From an uncultured Methylobacillus sp. (GTDB taxonomy: Bacteria > Pseudomonadota > Gammaproteobacteria > Burkholderiales > Methylophilaceae), in the NCBI GenBank assembly GCA_903824575.1, contig CAIJXJ010000066.1, positions 1 to 50,038 on the forward strand: a stretch of 50,038 nucleotides of DNA, written 5' to 3'. Positions 18,683 through 27,785 of the stretch are shown here, one piece after another. A program made the translations under genes and the position numbers. Each line of letters opens with the position of its first letter. Positions within the stretch are counted from its first letter, which is position 1. Under the pieces are notes generated by a model. That model was not told the origin of the DNA. It searched no databases and worked only from the letters and a program-made list of their open reading frames with translations.

Positions 18683-18696
18683 TTCGAGGAAGATGC

Positions 18697-19869
18697 ATGA
18701 ACTTCGATTTTGATCGCGAAATTTCACGCACAGGCAGCGGAGCGCTCAAATATGACGGTCGGGTCGGCCAGTTTGGCACAGAGAATGTGCTGCCCTTGTG
18801 GGTTGCAGACATGGACTTTGCCGTACCGGAAGCCGTGACTCGTGCCCTGCAGTCGCGTGCCACACATCCGATTTACGGCTACAGCCTGGCACCGGAGTCC
18901 CTGTTCGAGGCGCTGATTGACTGGATGAAACTGCGCCATGGCTGGGAAATTCAGCGTGAATGGATAATGCTCACGCCTGGTGTCGTGCCCTCGTTGAATG
19001 CCGTGGTAATGGCACTGACAGAGCCCGGCGAAGGCATCCTGGTTCAGCCACCGGTCTATTTTCCCTTCTTTTCCGCAGCCAACAAGACCGGCCGACGTCT
19101 GGTACAGAATCCCCTGCAATTAAGGGACGGCGGCTACAGCATCGATTTCGAGCATTTCGAATCCTGTGCTGCCGAGTCAAAATTGATGCTGCTGTGTTCG
19201 CCGCACAACCCGGTCGGCCGGGTATGGCACCGGGATGAACTGGAACAACTACTGGAAATTGCGCAGCGTCACAAGCTCACCATCCTGTCGGATGAAATCC
19301 ATGCTGACTTGATCTATCCCGAATATCACCATCACGCCCTGGCTACACTGACGGACGATGCCCGGCCCATCGTCACCGCCGTCTCACCCAGCAAAACCTT
19401 CAACATCCCCGGACTCGGCTTGTCTGCCTTGATCGTGCCTGATCCGGCACATCGTAAGGCGATTCATGAAGTATTTGACATGGTCCACATGAGCGCAGCC
19501 AACCCGTTTTCCCTGGTGGCGTTCGAAGCCGCTTACCGCGAGGGCGGCCCCTGGCTGGACGCCCTGCTCGCCTATCTGGCCGGGACTCGTGACAGCGTTA
19601 CGGCCTATGTCGCTGCAGAGATGCAACAAATCCGACTAATCCAGCCAGAGGGCAGCTACTTGCTCTGGCTCGATTGTCGAAACTTAAAGATGAGTGACCT
19701 GAAACTTAAGCAATTCATGATCGAACAAGCTAGAGTTGGTCTGTCTCCTGGCACCGCCTTTGGTCACGGTGGCCAGGGCTTCATGCGCCTCAATATCGGA
19801 GCCCCGCGCAAGCTTGTGATGACGGCATTGCAGCGCGTGCGGCAAGCCCTTCAGAACGAATTTCCTTAA
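18697..19869 (+). CDS. patB: PatB/MalY-type PLP-dependent C-S lyase
   Basis: Fold-type I PLP enzyme of 390 aa related to PatB and MalY (cystathionine beta-lyase activity: beta-elimination from S-substituted cysteines). Landmarks are PLWVADMDFAVPEAV near the N terminus, MLCSPHNPVGRVW, ILSDEIHADL and the PLP lysine in AVSPSKTFNIPGL. The start ATG 18697 has GAGGA upstream. It is probably co-transcribed with the RsmI-like gene. Since ovoA lies in the same window and the ovothiol pathway needs a PLP sulfoxide lyase (OvoB) of this broad class, that role is possible but unproven. Confidence 0.85.
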   Translation: MNFDFDREISRTGSGALKYDGRVGQFGTENVLPLWVADMDFAVPEAVTRALQSRATHPIYGYSLAPESLFEALIDWMKLRHGWEIQREWIMLTPGVVPSLNAVVMALTEPGEGILVQPPVYFPFFSAANKTGRRLVQNPLQLRDGGYSIDFEHFESCAAESKLMLLCSPHNPVGRVWHRDELEQLLEIAQRHKLTILSDEIHADLIYPEYHHHALATLTDDARPIVTAVSPSKTFNIPGLGLSALIVPDPAHRKAIHEVFDMVHMSAANPFSLVAFEAAYREGGPWLDALLAYLAGTRDSVTAYVAAEMQQIRLIQPEGSYLLWLDCRNLKMSDLKLKQFMIEQARVGLSPGTAFGHGGQGFMRLNIGAPRKLVMTALQRVRQALQNEFP

Positions 19870-19927
19870 AAACCATGATACGGTAGCTGAAGTACGGCAA
19901 CAGGTGGTTCGACTCCTTTTTCTGAGT

Positions 19928-20503
19928 TTAAGGCAGCTTTGCATTCGTGTCGAACCGGGATGGCATTTGGCAAAATCCCTGTGCCGGCACATCGAGTGCC
20001 GCATTGAACTTGCTGGAAAGATTCTGAAAGGCAATCACTGCAGTGAGTTCGATGATGGCTTCATCGTTAAAATACTTTTTGAGTCGCGCCATCAGGGGCC
20101 GATCAACTTGCCGTTCGCTATAGGTGACGGCCTCGGCATAAGCCAGAGCAGATCGAGTACGCTCATCAAACAGCTGAGACTCCTCAAACCTTGGCAGTTG
20201 CTCCAATTGCGCTTCGGTGAGACCACGTTTGAGTGCAGTGGACGAGTTGATGTCGACGCAGAATGCGCACCAATTGATCTGAGACACACGAACCGTAACC
20301 AAAGTACGCAAAGCCGGTTCTATCGGCGAGGATCTACGGTCAAGCGCGCCGTAGAGCAGGGAAAGGCCGGCAAACACCCAAGGGGTCCTGCCCCACAGCC
20401 GAGCTGGCTCCAGTTCGCGCCCATAGCGCCGGCGCTGGTTGGCAAGGAACAACCTGACATACCAGGGAAAATGGTAGTCGACCGGCGTTTCAATATGACT
20501 CAT
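19928..20503 (-). CDS. AhpD-like/carboxymuconolactone decarboxylase-domain protein
   Basis: Protein of 191 aa with a CMD/AhpD domain. The redox pair sits in INWCAFCVDINS (CxxC, about residues 78-81) followed by the LTEAQL segment and the helix RSALAYAEAVT. AhpD-like proteins of this kind act as thiol peroxidases or disulfide-exchange partners. The N-terminal 60 residues (WYVRLFLANQRRRYG) are specific to a subgroup annotated only as CMD proteins. It is the last gene of the minus-strand signalling run, 29 bases after motA, which may be fortuitous. Catalysis is inferred from the CxxC. Confidence 0.75.
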   Translation of the reverse strand: MSHIETPVDYHFPWYVRLFLANQRRRYGRELEPARLWGRTPWVFAGLSLLYGALDRRSSPIEPALRTLVTVRVSQINWCAFCVDINSSTALKRGLTEAQLEQLPRFEESQLFDERTRSALAYAEAVTYSERQVDRPLMARLKKYFNDEAIIELTAVIAFQNLSSKFNAALDVPAQGFCQMPSRFDTNAKLP

Positions 20504-20532
20504 GCGATGAATTCCAGAGTAAGGCTTCGAGT

Positions 20533-21411
20533 TTATGCCTCGGCTTGTTTCTTGAGCTTGGCACGGCCCTTGACGAAGCTCTCAAGCTCAATGAAGCTCG
20601 GTCGCATATGCGATAATAGCGCCATTCTGCCGAATTCCACGGCGATTTGCGGGGCATAACCATTGAGATAGGCGACAAAGCAGGTCTTGATGCAGGTGTA
20701 GAATCTGGCTTCTTCTTCGGCTCTGCTGTTCAAAGCCGCAGCAATCGGGGCAACCACGCCATAGGATAAAAGAATACCGAGAAAAGTCCCCACCAGTGCG
20801 GCCGCGACCTTTTCTCCCAGGATGGCAACGTCTCCACCAATGGCACCCATGGTAATCACGACCCCCATCACGGCCGCAACAATACCGAAGGCCGGCAGCC
20901 CATCGGCTAGGGCCGAAAGAGCAATGATAGGCTGATGCATGGCCTCGTGATGACATTCCAAATCGATGTCGATGAGATTCTCCAACTCAAAGGCGTTCAT
21001 GTTGCCGCTGACCATCAGGCGGAAATAGTCACAAATGAATTCCTTGGCGTGGGCATTTTTGGTAAGCGCCGGAAATTCACTGAAAATAGGGCTTTGTTGC
21101 GGATCCTCAACGTCACGCTCAATGGCAATGATGCCTTCCTTGCGAATCTTTGCGAACATTGAGTACATCAGTCCCAACAAGTCCATATGACTGTCCTTGT
21201 TGTAGGGGGACGAAGTCAGCAACAGAGGAATCTTGGTGGCAACGCCCTTGATCACATGCATGGGATTGGCAACAGCGAATGAGCATCCCGCCGCGCCACC
21301 AATAATGAGAAGTTCGGCCGGTTGATACAGCGCCATAATGTGCCCGCCCTCCAGCAGATAACCGCTGAGGATGGAAAAAAATACGCCAATGATGCAAAGA
21401 ACTATCTTCAT
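20533..21411 (-). CDS. motA: Flagellar motor stator protein MotA
   Basis: Proton-channel stator subunit of 292 aa with four predicted membrane spans (about 1-20, 30-50, 170-195 and 203-225) and a large cytoplasmic loop. The functionally important prolines appear in DGLPAFGIVAAVMGVV and YGVVAPIAAAL, matching P173 and P222 of E. coli MotA, and the charged loop contains RKEGIIAIERDVEDP. No motB follows: the next gene downstream is the AhpD-like protein. MotB must be elsewhere or the protein works with a distant partner. It lies 31 bases after the HD-GYP gene and probably shares its transcript. Confidence 0.9.
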   Translation of the reverse strand: MKIVLCIIGVFFSILSGYLLEGGHIMALYQPAELLIIGGAAGCSFAVANPMHVIKGVATKIPLLLTSSPYNKDSHMDLLGLMYSMFAKIRKEGIIAIERDVEDPQQSPIFSEFPALTKNAHAKEFICDYFRLMVSGNMNAFELENLIDIDLECHHEAMHQPIIALSALADGLPAFGIVAAVMGVVITMGAIGGDVAILGEKVAAALVGTFLGILLSYGVVAPIAAALNSRAEEEARFYTCIKTCFVAYLNGYAPQIAVEFGRMALLSHMRPSFIELESFVKGRAKLKKQAEA

Positions 21412-21442
21412 TCAGTTTCAATATCCCATACAAGCAATAGGC

Positions 21443-22669
21443 TCAAAGAACACCTAGATACTGGTAAGGATCAATTCTCCACTTGTCAGTCGGTTCATAC
21501 CCAATAATGCGATCTCCCCCGCCATATCCGTCAAGCTTGGCGAGATTCACGTCACGCGGAATGACCGGGGAGTCGCGCTCAGTATCAAATACCACCCTGA
21601 CCACCGGGTGCAGCAAATCCATTTCACCTGGCTTGACGACCACACCGAGAAAACCGCTCTCCAGTCTGACCAGCGTGCCCACCGGGTAGATGCCAATGGC
21701 ACGAATAAAATGCTGTACCAGCACGCCATCAAAATGGAATCGGCTCCACTCGAATAACTTCTTCATTGCCATCGCCGGCTCCATCCCCTTATGGTAAACG
21801 CGATTGGAGGTCAGCGCATCATAGACGTCGACAATCGATGCCAATTGGCCAAATTGTGAGATTTCATCTCCTTTCAACTTGCCCGGGTAACCCGTACCAT
21901 CAAACCGCTCATGATGCTGTGCCGCCACCAGCGTTGCAATATTAGGAACGCCAGAGGTTTGGCTCAACAGATCCCGACCAATTGCCGGATGCGTTTGCAT
22001 CACCTCATATTCCTCAGGCGTCAGATCTCCCGGCTTGTTGAGGATATGCTCTGGTATTTTCATTTTACCGACATCATGCAACAGGCCGCCTATGCCCGCC
22101 TCCAGGATCACGGCTCGCTCATAGCCGAGAGAGCGGCAAAAAGCGACCATCAGGGCGCAGACGCTGACCGAATGCTGGAATGTATAGTCATCCTTTTGTT
22201 TTATATGCGTCAATACCAGCAATGCGTCCTGGTTTCGAAAGATGGAGTCGGTAATATTCTCGACCACCGGTGTGACGCGCTCAACTTCCATCTGCATGCC
22301 AAGACGCACATCATCCATGATGAAATGGATCAGGTCATTGGCTTCCTTTTTCGCAATGGAGGCCGCATCTACCTCGTCCCTGAACGCGACATGTGCCACA
22401 TGCAGGCTGCCATGGCCCTTAACCACTTCTGTCATCTGCTGATGCAGTTCGGCGTGGACCTCTTCCTGAGTCTTGGCACCATCGACATCAAGGCCTCTTG
22501 AGGTATCGATATAGAGCTCACGAATGCCATCAGCAATGATTTTCTGGATGTCCTTCTCATCATCCACCTTGAAGGCGTTGAACATGAAGGGATGCCCCAG
22601 CCAGCCACAGTTGAGGTCATGGATGTACATGCCTGATTTCAGTTGTTCGCTGTGGATACGTTTGATCAT
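21443..22669 (-). CDS. HD-GYP cyclic-di-GMP phosphodiesterase
   Basis: Protein of 408 aa. An N-terminal DUF3391-type region (about 1-130, starting IHSEQLKSGMYIHDLNCGW) precedes an HD-GYP domain (about 150-330) with HD at 198-199 in GLLHDVGKMKIPEHIL and the GYP-containing motif HHERFDGTGYP (252-262). All metal-binding residues appear intact, so hydrolysis of cyclic-di-GMP is likely. A C-terminal segment (YPVGTLVRLESGFLGVVV) is usual for this subgroup. It lies 16 bases after the 125-aa gene and upstream of motA, which suggests control of motility by cyclic-di-GMP. Confidence 0.9.
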   Translation of the reverse strand: MIKRIHSEQLKSGMYIHDLNCGWLGHPFMFNAFKVDDEKDIQKIIADGIRELYIDTSRGLDVDGAKTQEEVHAELHQQMTEVVKGHGSLHVAHVAFRDEVDAASIAKKEANDLIHFIMDDVRLGMQMEVERVTPVVENITDSIFRNQDALLVLTHIKQKDDYTFQHSVSVCALMVAFCRSLGYERAVILEAGIGGLLHDVGKMKIPEHILNKPGDLTPEEYEVMQTHPAIGRDLLSQTSGVPNIATLVAAQHHERFDGTGYPGKLKGDEISQFGQLASIVDVYDALTSNRVYHKGMEPAMAMKKLFEWSRFHFDGVLVQHFIRAIGIYPVGTLVRLESGFLGVVVKPGEMDLLHPVVRVVFDTERDSPVIPRDVNLAKLDGYGGGDRIIGYEPTDKWRIDPYQYLGVL

Positions 22670-22685
22670 GAGATGACAGCCCGGA

Positions 22686-23063
22686 TCAATCAGGGCCGGT
22701 TGAGGCTTGGCCCGACTCTTCCATCATAGCGCGAAACAATGCCTTCCATGCTGTACCTCCGTGCGTGTGGATGCCCTTGCCGGCACTTTCCTTCATCAGA
22801 TTCATCATCATGGCGGCGAGACCGAACAACTCCACTTTTGCCCTTAGCTGGAAATTACTTCTATCATGCGCGTATTGTTCCAGGGCCTCCTGGGCATGCT
22901 CCAGCGCTTCCTTTGCCAGTTGATGCACCTGAAAATTATCGTTCCAGTTAATGCCTAGGGCAATACCCATGCGCTCGATTTCAACTTCGAGTTTTGAGGC
23001 GCGCTCGCTACAATAATTTTCAACACCACTCATGCCATCGAGTGCATTAAGATCATTCGCCAT
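22686..23063 (-). CDS. Uncharacterised 125-aa protein coupled to the sensor kinase
   Basis: Soluble, strongly helical protein (MANDLNALDGMSGVENYCSE at the N terminus) with a likely helical bundle through LAKEALEHAQEALEQYAHD and VELFGLAAMMMNLMKESA. I do not recognise a family; no haem, metal or DNA-binding motif is clear. The ATG at 23063 overlaps the end of the kinase gene by 11 bases, so translation is coupled, and HD-GYP follows after 16 bases. A small partner or regulator of the kinase or of the phosphodiesterase is a reasonable guess only. Confidence 0.65.
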   Translation of the reverse strand: MANDLNALDGMSGVENYCSERASKLEVEIERMGIALGINWNDNFQVHQLAKEALEHAQEALEQYAHDRSNFQLRAKVELFGLAAMMMNLMKESAGKGIHTHGGTAWKALFRAMMEESGQASTGPD

Positions 23064-26000
23064 GCAGGATCTCCAATTTCCCCAGCTCAGCCAAGGCATC
23101 TTGCAACGCCTGATGGAAATTGGCATGAGCTTCCTGATCCAGCCTTCCCTGTTGTAGTGCTGACTCCATGGAAGCCGCCGCAGCGGATAACATGATAGCT
23201 CCGATGTTGCTGGCAGCGCCCTTGATCGCATGAATCCGGATTTTAGCTGCCTGGTAGTCTTTGTCATCCAGATAGGGTTGCAGTTCCGCATCGAAATTGG
23301 CATATTCATCACGGAAGGTGCATAGCAATCTGGTCACAAAGTCCTTATTACCCGCCACCATGGACAGCAGATTGGTAAGATCAAAACCCGATAGATGGTC
23401 CAGCGATGAGTCGTGGTCGACGTCAGGCGCTTCGGCGATCAGCCCGGGAGTGGATTCCAAGGCGCGGTTTCGGCCTATCCAGTGACACAGTACGCCAATA
23501 AGCTCTTCCGGATTGATTGGCTTGGCGATGAAGTCATTCATGCCGCAAGTCAGGCATTTTTCCTTTTCTTCCTGCGTGACGCCAGCGGACAGAGCCAGCA
23601 CCGGAAGGCCGGAGAATTGAGCCTGCTTGCGAATCAGCTCGGTAGCTTCCACCCCGCCCATCTCAGGCATGTGCACATCCATCAGAACGGCGTCATAGAC
23701 ATTTTTTGCCATTAGTTGAAGGGCCTCGACCCCGTTATTGGCAATATCGACACTAACACCGGAGAGTTGCAGAAACTCTTTAACGACCTGCTGGTTGATG
23801 AGGTTGTCCTCGGCGACCAGAATGCGTGCGCCAGAAAGAAGTCGCCCGCGTTCATGCAGACCGTGGCTCAAGGTTCCTGCGCGACGCGCGGCACCCTGTC
23901 GGTTGTTAGTCTGTTCCATTGGCACGGCTGAAACACCCAACGTCAAGTCGAAGTCAAAGGTGCTGCCACGACCGGGCCTGCTTTCCAGATGAAAATCGCT
24001 GCCCATCAGTTGCAGCAATTTGTGGCTGATGACTAAACCTAGCCCGGTACCTCCGAAGCGACGGGTAATGGAGGTGTCGGCCTGGCTGAAGGGCTGGAAC
24101 AATTTTGCCTGGTCTTCTTTCGATATGCCAATACCGGTATCGCTCACGCTGAAATTTATACTGGCCATGGAGTTGTTGAGTTCAAGGCGTTTAAGCGCCA
24201 ATGTGACCTTGCCCCGGGCGGTGAATTTGATCGCGTTGCCGAGCAGGTTGGACAAGATTTGCTGAATACGCAAGGCATCTCCAACCAATTCATCTGGTAT
24301 CAACGGATCGGTTTCAATGGCAAATTCTAGATGCATTTTTTCAGCATATACCGAAAACAGGTTGCGCAGGTTGTTGATGAGCAGTTCGAGACTGAAGCGT
24401 GAATTTTCAATGCTTAGCTTGCCTGCCTCCATCTTGGAAAAATCGAGAATGTCGTTCAGAATTCCCAGCAGACTCTCGGATGATGCATTGATCTTCTCCA
24501 GGTAATCACGGACATCGGCGGAGACCTGTTTGTTGAGTGCCAAGTGGGACAGACCGATGATCGCGTTCATCGGCGTCCGGATCTCATGCGACATATTAGC
24601 CAGGAATTCCGATTTGGATTGTGCCAGCGATTCGGCGGCATCCTTGGCAAGCTGTAATTTTGTTTCAGTCTGTTTGCGCTGTGTGATGTCCCTGACCACC
24701 GCCTGAAGAACAAGTTTATCGTTAATTTTCATGGCATTGAGTAGAACATCAGCGGGAAAGGCCAGCCCATTGTCGAGGCGTTGGTGCACCCATTCAAAAT
24801 GATTGCTGCCCTTTTCCATAGCGGTGGCAATGTGACGATTGGCAAGTTCCATGGAATTGGTGCCACAAGGTTGCAGCGGTGGAGACAGATCGGCGGGGTG
24901 TTTGGTACAAAATTCATTCTCCGAGGAGCAACCAAAAAGTTCCAGCGTGGCAGGATTGCAATCAAAGAATCCTCTTTCGGTCAACAGCATCACGGCATCG
25001 CTGGTCGTGTCATAGAGCGTGCGAAGCATCATCTCAGATCGACTCAACTTATCTTCCGCCTGCTGGCGAACCATCAGTTCCTGCGAGAGTTCTGCGGTAC
25101 GCCGGGCGACCTTGTCTTCCAGATCACGTTTATTATTGCGTACCACCTTGACCATGGCGCGAAACTGCATCGAGAGTTGCGCGATTTCTCCGGTTCCAAC
25201 CAGTAACGGATCGGTATCATATTGCCCCAGCTGAACCTGCCTGACTGATTCACCTATTGTGTGAATAGGTTTCAACACCAGTCGATTCAACATGAATGCC
25301 ACCACCGACAACGCAATAAAAAACATCAGAGCCAGCAGCGGTGCGATATTCAAATCTTTGAAGATCGAAAGTGTTTGATCGTCCATCAGGGTCAAGTCGA
25401 ACCAGCCAATTTCCGGCAAATAAGCCACGCCAAGCAAATGCCGACTGCCCTCGAACGTCACCCACAAGGTCTGAATCTTCTCTGGCGTCTTCTCCAGTTG
25501 TGGCAGAATGGCTCTCAAGTGCTCAACGTCTTTAGGATCGAGCAGCAAGGCCTCAACCTTGATGCGCTTGTTGGCTGACTTGGTGATGCTGGCGTCATCG
25601 ATGATTTTTGGATCGTGGTACAGTTGCACCGCCAGATTGCGATCAATAAACATGCTGCGCGTGCCAGGTTGTTCGGCGTCGACCGACTCCTTGAGGAATT
25701 GCGTGATGTCCAGACCGGTGCCAATCAGGCCCAACACCTCACCGTTGCGTTTGATGGCCACATTGATCCAGACCTTGGTTTTTCCCAGATGCACATCAGG
25801 GTCCACATTGACCTGATAATCCTGTCGACTCTTGATGGTTGAATAGAACCATTGATCATTGGGGTTTTGTGGCGACAGGGTGTAGCGAATGGGCTTGTCC
25901 TGAAATCTGTTATCCGCGTCATTAAAATAGTAATGCCCAGTCTTGAGCGGCGCGGCAAAATAGCTTCTGTCCTGGAATTTAAGTCGATAACGCTCCAATA

Positions 26001-26274
26001 CCTCCAATGCCTTCTGCCTGGTCCCTGTATTATCTTCATGCAAGGCCAGATCGATTAATGCAGGTTCAGTCGACAATTCCCGGGCCAGAAAAATTTCGCG
26101 GCGTAATGGCAAAAGGGTGCGGTATTTATCAAAAAAAACCTGTTTTTCGGCGAAGTTGGTACCCCACTTCTCATTGATCTGTGTCGACAAATGCTGAGAA
26201 AATATCCAGATAACGGCAGCAAATGCAAGGAACAAGCCACACATCAAAATTAGAAATTTGGTTCTGAGTTTCAT
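23053..26274 (-). CDS. Hybrid sensor histidine kinase (Cache-HAMP-PAS-HisKA-HATPase-REC-Hpt)
   Basis: Inner-membrane multi-step phosphorelay kinase, 1073 aa. Order: membrane span 7-26; periplasmic dCache-like sensor about 30-308; second span about 310-332; HAMP about 333-390; PAS about 415-535; HisKA with H563 in NMSHEIRTPMNA; HATPase with NLLGNAIKFTARG, SDTGIGIS and GGTGLGLVIS (675-765); receiver with D866 in VLMDVHMPEMGG; Hpt with H1015 in IRIHAIKGAASNIGA. The whole relay is therefore in one chain, and an external response regulator would receive the phosphate from H1015. No such regulator is in the window; the neighbours are an HD-GYP enzyme and MotA. Confidence 0.92.
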   Translation of the reverse strand: MKLRTKFLILMCGLFLAFAAVIWIFSQHLSTQINEKWGTNFAEKQVFFDKYRTLLPLRREIFLARELSTEPALIDLALHEDNTGTRQKALEVLERYRLKFQDRSYFAAPLKTGHYYFNDADNRFQDKPIRYTLSPQNPNDQWFYSTIKSRQDYQVNVDPDVHLGKTKVWINVAIKRNGEVLGLIGTGLDITQFLKESVDAEQPGTRSMFIDRNLAVQLYHDPKIIDDASITKSANKRIKVEALLLDPKDVEHLRAILPQLEKTPEKIQTLWVTFEGSRHLLGVAYLPEIGWFDLTLMDDQTLSIFKDLNIAPLLALMFFIALSVVAFMLNRLVLKPIHTIGESVRQVQLGQYDTDPLLVGTGEIAQLSMQFRAMVKVVRNNKRDLEDKVARRTAELSQELMVRQQAEDKLSRSEMMLRTLYDTTSDAVMLLTERGFFDCNPATLELFGCSSENEFCTKHPADLSPPLQPCGTNSMELANRHIATAMEKGSNHFEWVHQRLDNGLAFPADVLLNAMKINDKLVLQAVVRDITQRKQTETKLQLAKDAAESLAQSKSEFLANMSHEIRTPMNAIIGLSHLALNKQVSADVRDYLEKINASSESLLGILNDILDFSKMEAGKLSIENSRFSLELLINNLRNLFSVYAEKMHLEFAIETDPLIPDELVGDALRIQQILSNLLGNAIKFTARGKVTLALKRLELNNSMASINFSVSDTGIGISKEDQAKLFQPFSQADTSITRRFGGTGLGLVISHKLLQLMGSDFHLESRPGRGSTFDFDLTLGVSAVPMEQTNNRQGAARRAGTLSHGLHERGRLLSGARILVAEDNLINQQVVKEFLQLSGVSVDIANNGVEALQLMAKNVYDAVLMDVHMPEMGGVEATELIRKQAQFSGLPVLALSAGVTQEEKEKCLTCGMNDFIAKPINPEELIGVLCHWIGRNRALESTPGLIAEAPDVDHDSSLDHLSGFDLTNLLSMVAGNKDFVTRLLCTFRDEYANFDAELQPYLDDKDYQAAKIRIHAIKGAASNIGAIMLSAAAASMESALQQGRLDQEAHANFHQALQDALAELGKLEILHGE

Positions 26275-26444
26275 ATGTTCAAAGTCTGTCCTAACGAGTT
26301 GACAATAAAGCTGAGCCCGCCAACGTCAACTGCCAGGCTGATACTCTCTTCCGCGTCATGCGATGAAAGATAGATGAAAGGAATTTTAGATTGATTTTGA
26401 GTATGGCCCCAACGCCTGTGCCACTCAAACCTGGCATTTCAATA

Positions 26445-27077
26445 TTACGTGATTATGCCATGTAACAAAACGGGGCGGCTCAATTGCAGGTGTACCAAAT
26501 CAGCCGGCAGGTCGATGTCAGACAGCGCAGGCAGTTCGTGCCAGACAAGAAGAAGCCGACGCATTTGAATCCTGGTTTGCTCCATGACCACGCCATCACC
26601 CCAAGCAATGCCTTCGAAAATAGCCGGCACGCTGTTACGGACGCCAATCAGTGCGTAACCGCCGTCCGTGGCAGGAACAAATACGGCATCTCCTGCACGC
26701 AGAAGTCGCGCGGAGGCCCGCAACTCCTCAGGCCCCAGATCAGGGCAGTCGGTACCAATCAATAAGGCCTGACCGTGAACATTGATTGCAAATTCAAGCG
26801 CCTGCGCCATGCGCTGACCCAGGTCATTACCCTGTTGCGGTTGCAGGTCTATACCGAAGTCGCTGGCGCACTCGGCAAAAAACGGGTGCTCTACATCAGG
26901 CGCACAACATAGCGTTACCGGTCCAATCCGGGACTGGATGGCGCAGCGCAGCGTGTGACGAACCATACGGGCGTGCAATTCGGCAGCACCAACTGCCCCC
27001 AGGGCTGGGATCAGCCGGGTCTTGGTTTTCCCGCTGACAGGGGCGCGGGCAAACACTAGCAGCGCAGTGTCAGACAT
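26445..27077 (-). CDS. TIGR04282-type glycosyltransferase (rSAM/selenodomain-associated transferase 1)
   Basis: GT-A fold protein of 210 aa of the DUF2064 type. The N-terminal LVFARAPVSGKTKTRL is a nucleotide-sugar pyrophosphorylase-like loop, followed by GNDLGQRMAQAL, the acidic LIGTDCPDLGPEEL and FVPATDGGYALIGV. It is known as the first of two transferases that accompany the radical SAM/selenodomain (ArsS-like) protein. It is the last gene of the eight-gene run, three bases after its partner transferase. Donor and acceptor sugars are unknown. Confidence 0.85.
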   Translation of the reverse strand: MSDTALLVFARAPVSGKTKTRLIPALGAVGAAELHARMVRHTLRCAIQSRIGPVTLCCAPDVEHPFFAECASDFGIDLQPQQGNDLGQRMAQALEFAINVHGQALLIGTDCPDLGPEELRASARLLRAGDAVFVPATDGGYALIGVRNSVPAIFEGIAWGDGVVMEQTRIQMRRLLLVWHELPALSDIDLPADLVHLQLSRPVLLHGIIT

Positions 27078-27080
27078 GTG

Positions 27081-27785
27081 TTAGCGGCCAGGTACTTCGT
27101 ATTGCCGCGCCAGACGCTCGGGTGATACGCCGAAGAAATAGGCCAGTCGTAAACACCACATCAGCAGCATGGTGCGGAGGATGCCGTTCTGATCCCAACG
27201 TCGACTGGAACTCATGACTGTTGCCTCCAGGCACAAGGGTGCACCAAACTGGCGATTCAGGGTGCGACTCAAGGCAATGTCCTCCATCAGCGCGATTGCA
27301 GGATAGCCGCCCACAGCCAGGAAGGCGTCGCGACAAATGAACATGGCCTGATCGCCGGTGGCAATGCCGGTCAGGCGGGAACGCCAGTTCATCATGCGCT
27401 CGACCACCCGCAACAGCGGATGCCGTCCGGACAATCTAACATCAAAACGTCCCCAGACCTGGCCAGTGGCTTTGAGACCATCCAGCATGTGGTGCAATGC
27501 CCGCTCCGGCAGTCGGGTGTCGGCGTGCAGGAACAGAAAGATATCGCCTGCGGCCTGCCCTGCCCCAACGTTCATCTGCTGGCTGCGCCCGCGTGCACTG
27601 AAGGTAATCGCATCAGTCAGTCCGCGTGCAAGAACCACGGTATCATCACTACTCCCACCGTCAGCCAGAATCACTTCATGCCCTAAGATGCGTAGCGGTT
27701 GCAGCATTGCCAGAGTCGCCACGATGCCATCGGCTTCGTTAAGCGCAGGCACGATGATGCTGACCCTGTCCGGCATCGCTGTCAT
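27081..27785 (-). CDS. TIGR04283-type family 2 glycosyltransferase
   Basis: Family 2 glycosyltransferase of 234 aa, the second transferase associated with radical SAM/selenodomain systems. It shows VSIIVPALNEADGI, the nucleotide-binding LADGGSSDDTV, the acidic FLHADTRLP (DxD-like) and ALMEDIALSRTLNRQFG. The ATG overlaps the stop of the 83-aa gene by ATGA; a second ATG four codons in (MPDRVSI) is also possible. It may act at the membrane on a lipid or small-molecule acceptor, since the C terminus is hydrophobic and basic. The substrate is not known. Confidence 0.85.
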   Translation of the reverse strand: MTAMPDRVSIIVPALNEADGIVATLAMLQPLRILGHEVILADGGSSDDTVVLARGLTDAITFSARGRSQQMNVGAGQAAGDIFLFLHADTRLPERALHHMLDGLKATGQVWGRFDVRLSGRHPLLRVVERMMNWRSRLTGIATGDQAMFICRDAFLAVGGYPAIALMEDIALSRTLNRQFGAPLCLEATVMSSSRRWDQNGILRTMLLMWCLRLAYFFGVSPERLARQYEVPGR

